64,000 bases of DNA from Myxocyprinus asiaticus. Lineage: Eukaryota > Chordata > Actinopteri > Cypriniformes > Catostomidae. Position 1 is the first letter of the stretch. Each line of letters opens with the position of its first letter. This document shows, piece after piece, positions 1 through 11,220 of the stretch. A program made the translations under genes and the position numbers. The notes under the pieces are model-generated. The model was not told the origin of the DNA, ran no database searches, and worked only from the letters and a program-made list of their open reading frames with translations. Location of the stretch: contig NC_059385.1 in the NCBI RefSeq assembly GCF_019703515.2, forward strand, positions 33,447,501 to 33,511,500. The letters are read 5' to 3'.

Positions 1-245
1 GTAAGGGGGTTCAGAGGGAAAGGAGGTGGTGAGAACCGGCTTGGCAACTTAAATAATAATTTAATGAACAACTTAACCAAGAACACACAAACATAACCAC
101 ACACAGGGCAGCTGCCTGTAATTCTCTCTCTCTCTAACTGTCGTCCCTGGCCGCCTTTATCCCTCGCGCGCCCCAACAGGCTGATTGGGGACTGGGCGTG
201 CGTCATTCCAGCCCGGCCCCGCCCTCCTCGGCTCTACAATGTTGT
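1..245. other. GC-richer unassigned segment, probably a repeat
   Basis: This segment is clearly richer in C and G than the AT-rich sequence that follows. It contains a short CT run near 125-137 and several CpG-rich patches. I see no open reading frame or splice signal in it. It may be the edge of an LTR or other repeat that continues upstream of the window, but nothing here proves that. Confidence 0.25.
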
Positions 246-654
246 ACTCAAAATGTACTTGAAATTTGGGACACAACTTGGTTTGATGTGTTGTGTTAAT
301 TTTCTCTAATTTTTTTGGGTGCCACATATATTTTTTATAAAAGTTTAGTGCATTGCATTTTCATTCCAATAAACTCAAACTTCTATAACTTTGTTTTATA
401 ATTATCTTAACTGATTTCACTTGCACAATAATCTCCCAAGTGTCTTCTTTAAAAAGAGACCAAAACTAGGTCTCTAGTCCTAAGCATTCAAGAGTAACCA
501 CCATTTAAATTTGAAAATGTAATTTTCTGGTAAATGCTAAAAAAGGGGAGTGCCAGTTAAGGGGATAGTATACAGAACATTTGTTATTTTGAAGTCAGAG
601 ATGACTTAGAGTAAATAAATGTTGTGCAGTGAGTGAGATGTTCATTTATTAACT

Positions 655-775
655 GTTCTGGGCTGTGTTTCCCAAAAGTATCGTTAGTGTAAGTTGATCG
701 TAGGTACCATAGGCACCAATGGTCTTTATGAGCAACTTGGGCTAACAATGCTTTTGGTTAACAGCCCTGAGTGAT
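655..775. repeat. small palindromic (foldback) MITE-like repeat
   Basis: The left end reads GGCTGTGTTTCCCAAAAGTA and the right end contains the imperfect reverse complement, TGCTTTTGGTTAACAGCC. The ends therefore form an inverted repeat of about 20 bases around a short loop. Foldback repeats with a CCCAAAAGCAT-type arm are common in teleost introns. It has no coding capacity, and the exact ends are uncertain by a few bases. Confidence 0.5.
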
Positions 776-995
776 TCCATTCATTCAGTTGAACAATTTA
801 TCAGACTGAATCAACATGCAAGTTTGTAAGAGTGAATTATGGCGATGCTATAGAGTAATTTTTTGAATTTGAGTAAATTTACTGGAATTTGTGAAAATTA
901 CTATAAGAAGTGTTTTTTGGTATTATTTGGTGGTACATGTTTTTTGGTTGTGTTACATTCAGTTTAGACTGCAAGCTCACAAAAACTTTAGATTA

Positions 996-2150
996 GCATG
1001 GTCTGAAGATGATCTGAGCAAAATTTTGTAAAAATTTGATTATCGCTGTAGGAGTTAGAAATAGTAGGTTTTCAATTAAATTAATAATGGATGACAGGAA
1101 GTTTTGCCGACCATGAGAAATGTGGTATTGTTGAACTTGGCTTGAATCAAGGAATCTATCAAGACCAGTGTCATAACAATAGGTTAAAACTATCAAAAGT
1201 TTCTAGAATTTTTATATATTTTGTTATATTTTATGACCACAAGCTAGCACTGTCATGAAAATTGTTGAGCACCTTCAGGGGATTTTTGCCGATGACACAT
1301 GCTGAGTTGCGTAATGATATGCCAATGCATTTGTGAAATGCAGCATTTTACAACAAAATTCTAAATCGCCGATGCCCAAAATGGCCGCCATAGGCAAAAT
1401 TGGTATCATTCGACATGGTATGCCCCACAGAATCTAAAGAGTCTTGTGATTTTAGGACAAACCGTTAAGAAGTCATAAGTAAAATTAGCAATTTATTTGT
1501 TGTATCTCGTAACCAATAGGTGGCGCTGTTCCGAAACTATTCAGGTACCATTAGATCATGGTTGTCATAACACGCTAAAGCATTGTGGAGATATTGGCTA
1601 ACAAATGATTTGGAGTGCTCGTTGTCAAATTTCTTCGCAAGTTATTTGAGAACGGTTTGGTCTTTCAAAAATATTTGAACAACTTTTTGTCAGCATGGTT
1701 TAAAGATTATCCGAGCCAAATTTGTTGAAAATCGGACCAACTGTCTAGGAGGAGTTTGAAAAAATAGGTTTTCAATTAAAGTAATAATAGTTGACAGGAA
1801 GTTTGGCCAACCATGACAAATGTGGTATTGTTAAACTTGGCTTAACCCAAGGATTCTATCAAGACCAGAGTTATTAGCATTTTTATATATTTTTGACCAC
1901 AAGTTGGTGCTGTCCTGAAACCTAGTGAGCACATTCAGGGCATTTTACCGATGACACATACCAAGTTTCGTAACAACACGCCAATGTGTTTGTAAAATAC
2001 AGCATTTTACAACAAAATTCAACAAGGGATGCCCCACAGAATCTAAAGAGTCCAATTTTGTGATTTTAGGACAAACTGTTCAGAAGTTCTAAGCAAAAAT
2101 AGCAATTTTTTATATCTCCTGACCCATAGGGGGCACTGGGCCAAAACTGT
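996..2150. repeat. two tandem copies of a ~0.66-0.70 kb dispersed repeat
   Basis: The stretch starting near 996 (GCATGGTCTGAAGATGATCT) recurs in diverged form at 1693. The phrase TGACCACAAG recurs at about 1234 and 1892, and the phrase CCCCACAGAATCTAAAGAGT also occurs twice. The unit is therefore present twice in direct orientation, with an offset of about 660-700 bases. A related copy lies at 47226-48300. I see no conserved reading frame. Its class is unknown to me; the dispersed, internally repeated structure suggests a non-autonomous DNA element. Confidence 0.5.
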
Positions 2151-4333
2151 GCTGCAGGTCACCTCAGGGCATGATGGCTATGACATAATTAAAACTTTAC
2201 CACTCGTATACACAGTCAGTTAATTTAAAATAGCCATCTTTCAGTTTACACCCTGTTTTCACTGGACCATTTAGCTGTGAGCTCAAAGCTGGAATAGCTC
2301 TGTACAACAAACAGGGCATCCCTCCATTGGTGTGCGTCATGTTGGACTCTTCCACTGGAGAAAGCATCATAGATTATAATGGAAGAGTTGCTTTTGATGT
2401 GATGTGTCGCGCCGCTCCTGCCAGATTCTTTTTAGGGTTACCAACCATCCCGTGTAATGAAGAATCGTTGCGTATTTAATGAAGCAGACTTGTATTTCGT
2501 ATTAAATCCATATAATTAATGTCAGGTTTACACAAAATTATCCATACTGACAGCTCTGGAGTCTCTCGAGCCGTTCAGACGAATTTGCGATTTGCAGGCA
2601 GGCGCTGTATGTGTATGTGAGAGGTAAAAGTAATGAATGTGCGAGTACTGTGTGTGTGTGTGGGTGGGTGGGTGTCTGTGTGTGTGTGAGAGAGAGAGAA
2701 AGCTAAAAAGTGTTAAATGTGTGTGGAAAATTGCTGGACACCTGATCAGTGATCGAAAAACATATTGCTGGTCATCGTACTACAAGAAATAAAAAGCATT
2801 ATTTATGAATGTTTACTCCTTGTTTCATATGGAAATTATGGCATGTATATCAAATAATTCAATCAAACAATAGCATTGATACACTCAAAATGTTTTAGCC
2901 TATGCATATGCATTTAAATTTCATAACAAGTGTGTAATTTTTAACAAAATTAAAATAATAAAACTGAAAATATTTAGTTTTATTTTTTTATTTTGTTAAA
3001 GATTACTCAATTTAATATATATGAAAATGTAAATGTGTAAAAAAAAAAAAAAGTTTCTGTGTGTACAGGTTTAACATATTTACTTATTCTGTCCCTTAGC
3101 AGTTTTGTTGAGTTTATGGTTCACACTGAACATTTAAATGTTTTAAAATGTATAAATATGTATGTATAAAGTTAAAAAAAAAAAAAAAAAAAAACATTTG
3201 TTCATTTAAACCAAAGGAAATTAAATGAACAAACTTTTTTTTTACTCCAAAAATATTTTCAAGATGTACGTGTTTCAATTTCATAAAAAAAAAAAAAATC
3301 TATCAAATTGAAATTAGTAATCTTTAAAAGATTAAGGGAAAAGAAATCTTAGATTATTTTAAGTTTTACTAATATCATTTTGTCAAAGATCACACAATTC
3401 AGTCTTTTTTTTTTTTTTTTTTCTTGTTTTGATTGTTGGTCATAATGAACCCAAGAGATCTTACAGTAAAAGGAAGAACTTAAAAAAAAAAAAAAAAAAA
3501 AAAAAACATTCTCAAACTGTGTGACCGCGACTTTAAAGTCACATAGTAGCCATCCAACACCAATGTCAATTTTCATTTAATCATTTATTTAATATGTATA
3601 TTATATGTATATATTATAGGCATTATATTAAATGTCAGGATTCTCGTGGATCCTTAAAAAGTCTTAATGTCTTCAATTCAGTTTTCTAAAAATGAAGGTC
3701 ATAAAAAGACAAATATCTTAAATGGTATAACAAAAGTCTTAATTATCGTTTGCAGAGGTCTTTAATTTGGGGACGGAAAGACAGGAGTCATGATAAAGCA
3801 TAATATAATTATTAAACTGTAAAAGGCTGCGATTTAACTAAATAAATACTAAGTCTGTGTGTGCTGCAGGTTTTGATGTGAGGATGCGGCACTGTTGCAT
3901 ATTCTCCAAGCACGCGGTTGGCTCATGATTCTGTGTTTCAGAGCGGTTCACAGTTAGTGTTTACGCACATTTACGACACTTTTGATGAATTGCTGCTCAT
4001 ATTTTTTATATGACAATGTTTACTTTATAGTGTTTATATTGTAGCACTGCAGATGATTCTAAGAGTGAATATTTTATTTCCTTTATCCGTTTTAGTGAGC
4101 AGCTGGGAGCACAGACATTTCAATATAAGAGTCCTCTGTGTGGTTTGTAGTTAAAAGTCCCTCACTATATACCAAATAGATTTTCTGGTTACTATTGGGA
4201 TTTTGGTTATGCTGAATCTGAACTAAATCTGGGATTTCATTCAGGCACATGAAACCACTTTTGCATATTTTCTATACTTTCTCATCCGCTGTTCAGCGTT
4301 ACTATATTTCTTTCTTGTTCGTCCCCATCACAG
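2151..4333. other. intron or upstream sequence with no recognised gene
   Basis: This AT-rich DNA ends in the splice acceptor of the first recognised PPIP5K exon. It contains simple runs, including GT/GGGT repeats near 2648-2700 and A or T homopolymers at about 3175-3194, 3403-3422 and 3482-3506. Reading frames here are made of these homopolymers and have no family resemblance. The last ~330 bases may be ordinary unique intron. Confidence 0.5.
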
Positions 4334-4557
4334 ATATCCAGCTGTATCACAGTGAAACTCTAGAGCTGATGCTGCGCCGCTGGTCTAAGCTAGAGAAAGA
4401 CTTCAAGATGAAGAACGGACGCTACAATATCAGCAAGATTCCTGATATTTATGACTGCATCAAATATGATGTACAGCACAACAGCTCATTAAAGCTTGAC
4501 AACACCATGGAGATATACCGGCTGTCTAAAGCTCTGGCCGACATAGTTATTCCCCAG
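4334..4557 (+). CDS. ppip5k: PPIP5K (Vip1-family) exon, phosphatase-like domain
   Basis: This is the first recognised exon of a PPIP5K gene, whose product is a bifunctional cytosolic enzyme that makes and removes diphosphoinositol phosphates (InsP7/InsP8). It follows a CAG acceptor at 4331-4333 and ends at CCCCAG before a GTGCCT donor. Its first two bases complete a codon begun in the upstream exon, and it ends on a codon boundary, giving 75 codons including the split one. The peptide contains [35 protein letters not shown] and [14 protein letters not shown], which are characteristic of the histidine-acid-phosphatase-like half of animal PPIP5K proteins. The next exon continues it with EYGIS. 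Resemblance is mixed between vertebrate PPIP5K1 and PPIP5K2, so I leave the paralogue open. Upstream exons for the kinase domain must lie before this window. Confidence 0.93.
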
Positions 4558-5534
4558 GTGCCTTTTTCTTGATTTTGTTATTTGTAGTCAAAAAGAAATA
4601 AATCTAATACAGAGAGCTGCCTTTACTAGGTTTTTGCCCTTACAGTACATGCAGACCATGACAGAATCTGCAGCCTTTTTTGCATTTTCTGCACTGAAAA
4701 TCTGCATAATAATGTTGAATATTGTTGTCAGATACCAAAATTTAAGTCATTGAAACTGATACCAGTGAAATGTCATTTTTTTTAATACCAATTTTTATAC
4801 CACAACAAAACTTACACTAATTAATGTCTTTATTAAGTAAACACTGTTACAAGTTCTCAAGCAATTATTCATGAAATGTAAACAAATAATAAGAAAAGAA
4901 ACAAATACAAGCAATATAGCTAATAAAGACAATAGAAAAATATATCTGCAAGCAGCCATTATGGGGCCAAGCCCCTCTAAATATTTTTTGAGGAGAGGGT
5001 GCAAGTTTTGTTGTTGTTAGTGACATTTGCTCAGATAAGTTGATCATCTGTATCCATGGTTACACCGGTACTCCTCAAACCATCTGATTCATCTGCGCAG
5101 GAGAGCAGAGCCAAAGCCCAACTGACGTAATTACCATATCAGTGTTCCTCCACAAGTAACTTGCAGTTCTATGCTTAAACCGCTAGAGGGCCAAAAGTTA
5201 CATAGTGTAGCTTTAATATGATACAGAATAGTCTATTTTGCCCCAAATGTTTGTGTGCTGTGCATTTTTATGCTCGTTAGTTGATCCCGTCATTTTTCTC
5301 GCTTTATCTGTATTTAAATTAGTTGCGAGTTGAGTGTCTCATTCGCTGCACGTGAGGAGCGCTATTTGAATGATGCGCGGAGCTGCCGCCTATGTAGAGC
5401 GTTCCAAATCGGTCTCTTATGAGGCATCATTTCAGTAAGGATGCTTCCAAAGAAGACAGCTGCCTAAGTTTTGGAATAGACCCAACGTGTCCTCTGTATG
5501 ATGAGACTCCAACCTCTCAGCTAATTCCTTGAAG
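4558..5534. other. intron 1, with a short dispersed-repeat fragment
   Basis: This is intronic sequence between the first two PPIP5K exons. The stretch at about 4940-4975 (CTGCAAGCAGCCATTATGGG) resembles the start of the repeat at 47275, so it is probably a fragment of the same dispersed family. Around 5320-5460 there is a more GC-rich patch with no reading frame. No exon signal was seen. Confidence 0.4.
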
Positions 5535-6084
5535 GGGATCCACTTAAAGTTAATAAACCATCTTTTGCCATTTTCACATTATCGTCTAGATTTCAAAAAT
5601 GTTATGTTTTAGAATGTTTTGGAGTAAGACAAAGCAACTAATCCTACAAAGCATCACAGCATTCATATTCTAATACATATGCTAATACATAATGGTGTTT
5701 GTGTTGTTTTCCCACCAAAAATGTCACCACCTTGATGATGTCATTAAGAAACTGACTTTTGTTATTTATATAGATATTACAAAAGACTAACATAAGTATG
5801 GTAATTAATATTTGAGGACTGAAATTTCTGATATGGTGGGGGAAAAAAACTATACATTGATTAACAATTAAAACCGTATTCCAATGAACACTTGCTTTAA
5901 AAAAAAAAAAAAAAAATGTAAAAAGTAAAATAAAAAGCAACATAAACCAAAGGAGTTTGAATTATTTTGTTAATCCCTATTATTCTCTTAATTTTGCTAT
6001 GTTGTGAAAGAGGTAAAAAATTGTTAATTTGTTAAAAAAAATTGTTAATAATTGTAATAAATAGCTTCTACTCAGATATGTACA

Positions 6085-6144
<60 letters not shown>

Positions 6145-6267
6145 CTTTACTTAATTTTCATTGCATACAACACAAAATATAAATTTTAAGGTAAAATTAG
6201 TTACATAAAGTAAATTAATAATCGCGAGTTCCTTGAACTTCTTTAGCTTACAAATCCCTAAAATTAA
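5535..6267. repeat. left copy of a ~0.75 kb direct repeat around exons 2-4
   Basis: Starting with GGGATCCACTTAAAGTTAAT, this block is nearly the same as 7579-8385, in the same orientation. Long shared stretches include CATCTTTTGCCATTTTCACA and CAAAGCATCACAGCATTCAT. The two copies differ mainly by small indels, homopolymer length and a TA microsatellite (about 6091-6140) present only here. The right copy continues further and has a related inverted terminus (AAGGGGGTC), so this is probably a truncated copy of the same DNA element. Confidence 0.75.
6091..6140. repeat. (TA)n microsatellite
   Basis: About 25 TA units lie inside the left copy of the duplicated repeat. The corresponding position in the right copy (near 8244) lacks the expansion, so the microsatellite grew after the two copies separated, or collapsed in the other one. 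Confidence 0.9.
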
Positions 6268-6535
6268 GATTGGTAACATGGTCAAATGTATTACACTCTT
6301 ATTGATTGCCCATAGCACTATCAAATTAGCCAAAATATTTTATAACCAAAAACATTAGGAATGGGGAAAATTTAGAACTACAGGAATTACTGTAATTCTA
6401 GTTCTGTGGAAATCTGTGGGCCTGCTCATAAGACAAAACTTGTATTTAATATGAGAATAAAGAAAATATGTTGGGCATGGTTATAAAATTGTATTAATAT
6501 TTTTGGACATAATTGCTCTTATTTGCTCTTGTCAG

Positions 6536-6663
6536 GAATATGGTATTTCTCAAGCAGAAAAACTGGACATTGCCAAAGGATACTGTACACCTCTGATTCG
6601 TAAGATACGCTCTGATCTGCAGAGAACACAAGATGACGACACAGTTAATAAACTACACCCAGT
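6536..6663 (+). CDS. ppip5k: PPIP5K exon 2
   Basis: The exon starts after a CAG acceptor (6533-6535) in phase 0 and ends CCAGT before the donor GTAAGA. It leaves two bases of a valine codon that the next exon completes. It encodes [17 protein letters not shown], then [18 protein letters not shown] and KLHPV, a very conserved segment of the PPIP5K phosphatase-like domain. The phase matches both neighbours exactly, so the reading frame is intact. The intron to exon 3 is only 185 bases, in contrast to the multi-kilobase introns elsewhere. Confidence 0.95.
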
Positions 6664-6848
6664 GTAAGACACATTCCATTCCAGTGCTTTAGAATTGTCT
6701 GCATTTTGTAGATAAAAGAAGGACTAGCCAAGCATGTATGTAAGCTAAACTAGCTAAGTGCCCTCTGCATGTTAATGTAAAAATTTTCTGTGAATATTTC
6801 ATGTTTTTGGACTTAAATAGTAAGTCTAGTTGATTTTTCTGTGTACAG

Positions 6849-6963
6849 ATATTCTAGGGGAGTGATGTCACCAGAACGGCATGTGCGGACAAGACTTTAC
6901 TTCACCAGTGAAAGTCACGTTCACTCCCTGCTGTCAATCTTGCGTTATGGAGCACTCTGTGAT
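6849..6963 (+). CDS. ppip5k: PPIP5K exon 3
   Basis: The acceptor is GTGTACAG at 6841-6848. The first base finishes the valine codon from exon 2, and the last codon is GAT before the donor GTATGC. The peptide [18 protein letters not shown] continues into [20 protein letters not shown]. This is one of the most conserved stretches of the family; the '[15 protein letters not shown]' element belongs to the acid-phosphatase fold. An open frame running on into the following intron is a read-through artefact and not part of the gene. Confidence 0.95.
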
Positions 6964-7067
6964 GTATGCCCTAAAAATAATTCATTTAAATATACTGGCT
7001 TTTTTTGTGAAGGAAAGCTGAATTCTGTTTAGCCTGAAGGACTCCATTGGCTTCACTGTATTCTCAG

Positions 7068-7175
7068 GAGGCCAAAGATGAGCAGTGGAAGAGAGCCATG
7101 GACTACCTGAAGATAGTCAGTGAGCTGAACTACATGACACAGATAGTCATCATGCTCTACGAAGACCCTAATAAG
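7068..7175 (+). CDS. ppip5k: PPIP5K exon 4
   Basis: This exon of 36 codons is in phase 0 at both ends, between the acceptor TTCTCAG and the donor GTACCA. It encodes [20 protein letters not shown] followed by [16 protein letters not shown], which is diagnostic for the phosphatase-like domain of PPIP5K. The downstream intron is about 14.8 kb and is filled with transposons. Exons 2-4 together are bracketed by the direct repeats at 5535-6267 and 7579-8385. Confidence 0.95.
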
Positions 7176-7578
7176 GTACCAGGACATCAACACACATGAA
7201 GTACTGTTTTAATAACAGAAATCAGAGGTAAAACACTGTTGAAAGAGCTTTTGTTTATCTGTGTTTTGATACCCAGTAAGTGATACGCAGCCAGTAAAGA
7301 TTTAAGTCATTATGCAGTACCTTTCAAATTCTGTAACATTAAGAAAAAATGAACATGCTTATCTTGTAATTTAAGAAGTATTTCTTTTTTAAAAGGCTTT
7401 GCCAGGCATTCAGAAATATGCCCTGGTCAAGCTCATGCGCTTTATAATTTTTTTTTTATTTAATTTTTTTTTACTTATTACAAAATGATTTACACAATAG
7501 GATAAAATTAACAGAATGGGAATAAAGAGCTAAAGTTAACCATTGCTCAGTGAGGGATTGAGAGTGTGAGTACACAAG

Positions 7579-8978
7579 GGGGTCCACTTAAAGTTAATAA
7601 ACCATCTTTTGCCATTTTCACATTATTGTCTAGATTTCTAAAAATGTTGTTTTAGAATGTTTTGGAGTAAGACAAAGCAACTAATCCTACAAAGCATCAC
7701 AGCATTCATATGCTAATACATATGCTAATACATAATGGTGTTTCTGTTGTTTTCGCACCAAAAATGTCACCACCTCGATGATGTCATTAAGAAACTGGCT
7801 TTTGTTATTTATATAGATATTACAAAAGACTAACAGTATGGAAATTAATATTTGAGGACTGAAATTTCTGATATGGTGGGGAAAAAACTATACATTGATT
7901 AACAATTAAAACCGTATTCAATGAACACTTGCTTTAAAAAAATAAATTAAAAAAATACAAATACAAATAATAATTGATTTGATAAAGGAAAAAATAAAGA
8001 AACACTTGGAATATTATTTCCTAATAATTTGCCAGTTTTTTTTTTTTTTCAAAAGTAAAAATGGCAACATAAACTCAAACCAAAGGAGTTTGAATTATTT
8101 TGTTAATCCCTATGTTCTCTTAATTTTGATATGTTGTGAAAGTAAATACACTAAAAAAAAAAAAAAGTATTTTTTTTTTATTTGTAGGCTCAACAACCAT
8201 AACATATAAAAATAAATAGCTTCTACTCAGATATGTACATATTTATAATTTATTTTAGCTTTAATTCATTTTCATTGCATACAACACAAAATATACATTT
8301 TAAGGTCAAATTAGAGTTACATAAAGTAAATTAATAATTGTGAGTTCCTTGAACTTCTTTAGCTTATAAATCACTAAAATTAAGATTTTAAGTTCTACTT
8401 ACTCAAACAATCAAGCACAGAACTGAGGTTGTGGGGAATACCCATAAGCTTGAATAATTTAAGCTCGTTTGTTTGGTCAAAAGGAACTTATGTGGGCATT
8501 TAATTAGTTGTTATTAAGAATTCTTAGAGATTTTAGTTATTTTTAGTATTATTGATGTTGTTTTACTGTAAATAGTTTTTTTTCCCTGTAAAGTTACCAT
8601 TAAGGCAGTCACATACCAGACGAGAAGCACCACGCACCATCGTGGCTAGCACATGGCACAGGTATCAAACACAGGGCACCTCGATGCGGTTCAGGTGGCA
8701 GACAGTACACACAAAAGTTACCAAGGTTGTTCCCTACTTCAATAATGAACAAGGCTAAAGTAAATAAAATAATGATTTGGGTGGAATTTAATGGAAAATA
8801 TGCGAGTTGCACTCAGTGGCATGGCAGAAATTTGAGCAGCCTCTGGAGTCGTAGCTAGGCGCCGCAGACAGATGCCGAGCAGCGACGGCGGTGTGTGTAC
8901 CTTCATTGAAAACAGTTGTTTCAAATTTTAGAACGTACCATGTCATCCACCAGACTCTTCCGTTGTGTTGACCCCCTT
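7579..8978. mobile_element. right copy of the duplicated element, probable non-autonomous DNA transposon
   Basis: The first ~800 bases (7579-8385) match 5535-6267 in direct orientation. This copy also has a candidate opposite terminus: it begins AAGGGGGTCCAC (7575-7586), and a GACCCCCTT motif occurs at about 8967-8975, which reads AAGGGGGTC in reverse complement. The terminal inverted repeat is therefore only about 9-12 bases. No reading frame resembles a transposase. The superfamily is not determined, because I cannot identify a clear target duplication. Confidence 0.5.
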
Positions 8979-9328
8979 AAGGGTGATTAGTGTTCCATAA
9001 GTGGTCAGCTTGGCTACTGTTCAATCCATGTACTTTTACCTTGCGCATTGGAATATGCATAGCGGAAGTGCAGCTTTATGTACACTTGTTTGAGGAATTA
9101 AATGTAATGCCTGACTTCATTTATTATTTTCTTTAGAGCCAAGTAAATTAAGTAGAACCAGTGATATAAATGTACATTTAAATACAACTTGCTATTTGTT
9201 GCTAAATTTTATTTGCATGACAAACTTTAAGTAAATAAAGTTGAACCGATTCATTTGTGTATATGTAGCAAAGGTTTTGTAGTTGTGCTGACATAAAACA
9301 TTGAATTTACTTAAGCATGATGTAAAAA

Positions 9329-9362
<34 letters not shown>
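8979..9362. other. intronic sequence ending in a (TA)n tract
   Basis: This is AT-rich intron with no recognised element. Its last ~30 bases (from about 9332) are a TA microsatellite that continues on the far side of the Tc1 insertion at 9363-10938. The transposon therefore landed inside the microsatellite. Confidence 0.5.
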
Positions 9363-9365
<3 letters not shown>

Positions 9366-10935
9366 GTGCATCTCAATAAATTAGAATGTCGTGGAAAAGT
9401 TCATTTATTTCAGTAATTCAACTCAAATTGTGAAACTCGTGTATTAAATAAATTCAGTGCACACAGACTGAAGTAGTTTAAGTCTTTGGTTCTTTTAATT
9501 GTGATGATTTTGGCTCACATTTAACAAAAACCCAGCAATTCACTATCTCAAAAAATTAGAATACATCATAAGACCAATAAAAAAAAACATTTTTAGTGAA
9601 TTGTTGGCCTTCTGGAAAGTATGTTCATTTACTGTATATGTACTCAATACTTGGTAGGGGCTCCTTTTTGCTTTAATTACTGCCTCAATTCGGCGTGGCA
9701 TGGAGGTGATCAGTTTGTGGCACTGCTGAGGTGGTATGGAAGCCCAGGTTTCTTTGACAGTGGCCTTCAGCTCATCTGCATTTTCTGGTCTCTTGTTTCT
9801 CATTTTCCTCTTGACAATACCCCATAGATTCTCTATGGGGTTCAGGTCTGGTGAGTTTGCTGGCCAGTCAAGCACACCAACACCATGGTCATTTAACCAA
9901 CTTTTGGTGCTTTTGGCAGTGTGAGCAGGTGCCAAATCCTGCTGGAAAATGAAATCAGCATCTTTAAAAAGCTGGTCAGCAGAAGGAAGCATGAAGTGCT
10001 CCAAAATTTCTTGGTAAACGGGTGCAGTGACAAAAAACACAATGGACCAACACCAGCAGATGACATTGCACCCCAAATCATCACAGACTGTGGAAACTTA
10101 ACACTGGACTTCAAGCAACTTGGGCTATGAGCTTCTCCACCCTTCCTCCAGACTCTAGGACCTTGGTTTCCAAATGAAATACAAAACTTGCTCTCATCTG
10201 AAAAGATGACTTTGGACCACTGGGCAACAGTCCAGTTCTTCTTCTCCTTAGCCCAGGTAAGATGCCTCTGACGTTGTCTGTGGTTCAGGAGCGGCTTAAC
10301 AAGAGGAATACAACAACTGTAGCCAAATTCCTTGACACGTCTGTGTGTGGTGGCTCTTGATGCCTTGACCCCAGCCTCAGTCCATTCCTTGTGAAGTTCA
10401 CCCAAATTTTTGAATCAATTTTGCTTGACAATCCTCATAAGGCTGCAGTTCTCTCAGTTGGTTGTGCATCTTTTCCTTCCACACTTTTTCCTTCCACTCA
10501 ACTTTCTGTTAACATGCTTGGATACAGCACTCTGTGAACAGCCAGCTTCTTTGGCAATGAATGTTTGTGGCTTACCCTCCTTGTGAAGGGTGTCAATGAT
10601 TGTCTTCTGGACAACTGTCAGATCAGCAGTCTTCCCCATGATTGTGTAGCCTAGTGAACCAAACTGAGAGACCATTTTGAAGGCTCAGGAAATCTTTGCA
10701 GGTGTTTTGAGTTGATTAGCTGATTGGCATGTCACCATATTCTAATTTTTTGAGATAGTGAATTGGTGGGTTTTTGTTAAATGTGAGCCAAAATCATCAC
10801 AATTAAAAGAACCAAAGACTTAAACTACTTCAGTCTGTGTGCATTGAATTTATTTAATACACGAGTTTCACAATTTGAGTTGAATTACTGAAATAAATGA
10901 ACTTTTCCATGACATTCTAATTTATTGAGATGCAC

Positions 10936-10938
<3 letters not shown>
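9363..10938 (-). mobile_element. Tc1-type transposon, copy 1 (inserted in a TA microsatellite)
   Basis: A 1576-base element runs from CAGGTGCATCTCAATAAATT to the exact inverted end AATTTATTGAGATGCACCTG, flanked by TA on both sides. The terminal inverted repeats are unusually long, about 200 bases (9363-9564 and 10738-10938), and almost perfect. The body carries a minus-strand DD34E transposase pseudogene. A second, very similar copy is at 39218-40783. TA target choice, size and transposase fold place it in the Tc1 family of Tc1/mariner. The flanking sequence on both sides is (TA)n, so the exact insertion point within the tract cannot be fixed. Confidence 0.95.
9543..10675 (-). pseudogene. Tc1 transposase pseudogene (copy 1)
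   Basis: Reading right to left, the frame starts at an ATG at 10675 (MVSQFGSLGY) with a paired-type helix-turn-helix region (KPQTFIAKEAGCSQSAVSKH). It continues to the first catalytic aspartate in VIFSDESKF, the second in FQQDLAPAHTA, and the glutamate in [12 protein letters not shown], so the DDE triad is recognisable. The gene is dead. A stop follows RCTTN, where copy 2 keeps arginine (CGA to TGA). There are further lesions near 10410-10440, and a 10-base deletion near 10030 relative to copy 2 shifts the frame. The C-terminal part after the shift (about 9543-10020) is otherwise open. Copy 2 carries different lesions, so the two decayed independently. Confidence 0.9.
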
Positions 10939-10991
<53 letters not shown>

Positions 10992-11220
10992 GCCTGACCG
11001 ATATGGGATCTTTGAGACCGATACCGATATGGTGGCCGATATATTTAATTTTTGAGTTGGAATGAAAACAGACCTTTTCTATGTGTATTTTTCACTGATT
11101 TTGCACCGATATGACTATGCAAAGGTACTCAGAAGGCTGCTTTCTTAAATATTTTGATCAAAGAATATTTGACATTATTATTATACATTGTCAACAAATT
11201 CTAGAAATGAACACTGAGAA

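Noticed and set aside
6849..7032. A longer exon 3 running to the stop at 7030
   Set aside because: The GTATGC donor at 6964 and the perfect continuation into exon 4 at 7068 show that the extra codons are intronic read-through.
9543..10076. Functional Tc1 transposase
   Set aside because: The DDE residues are visible, but the gene carries a nonsense change and a frameshifting 10-base deletion. Copy 2 also has two nonsense changes.
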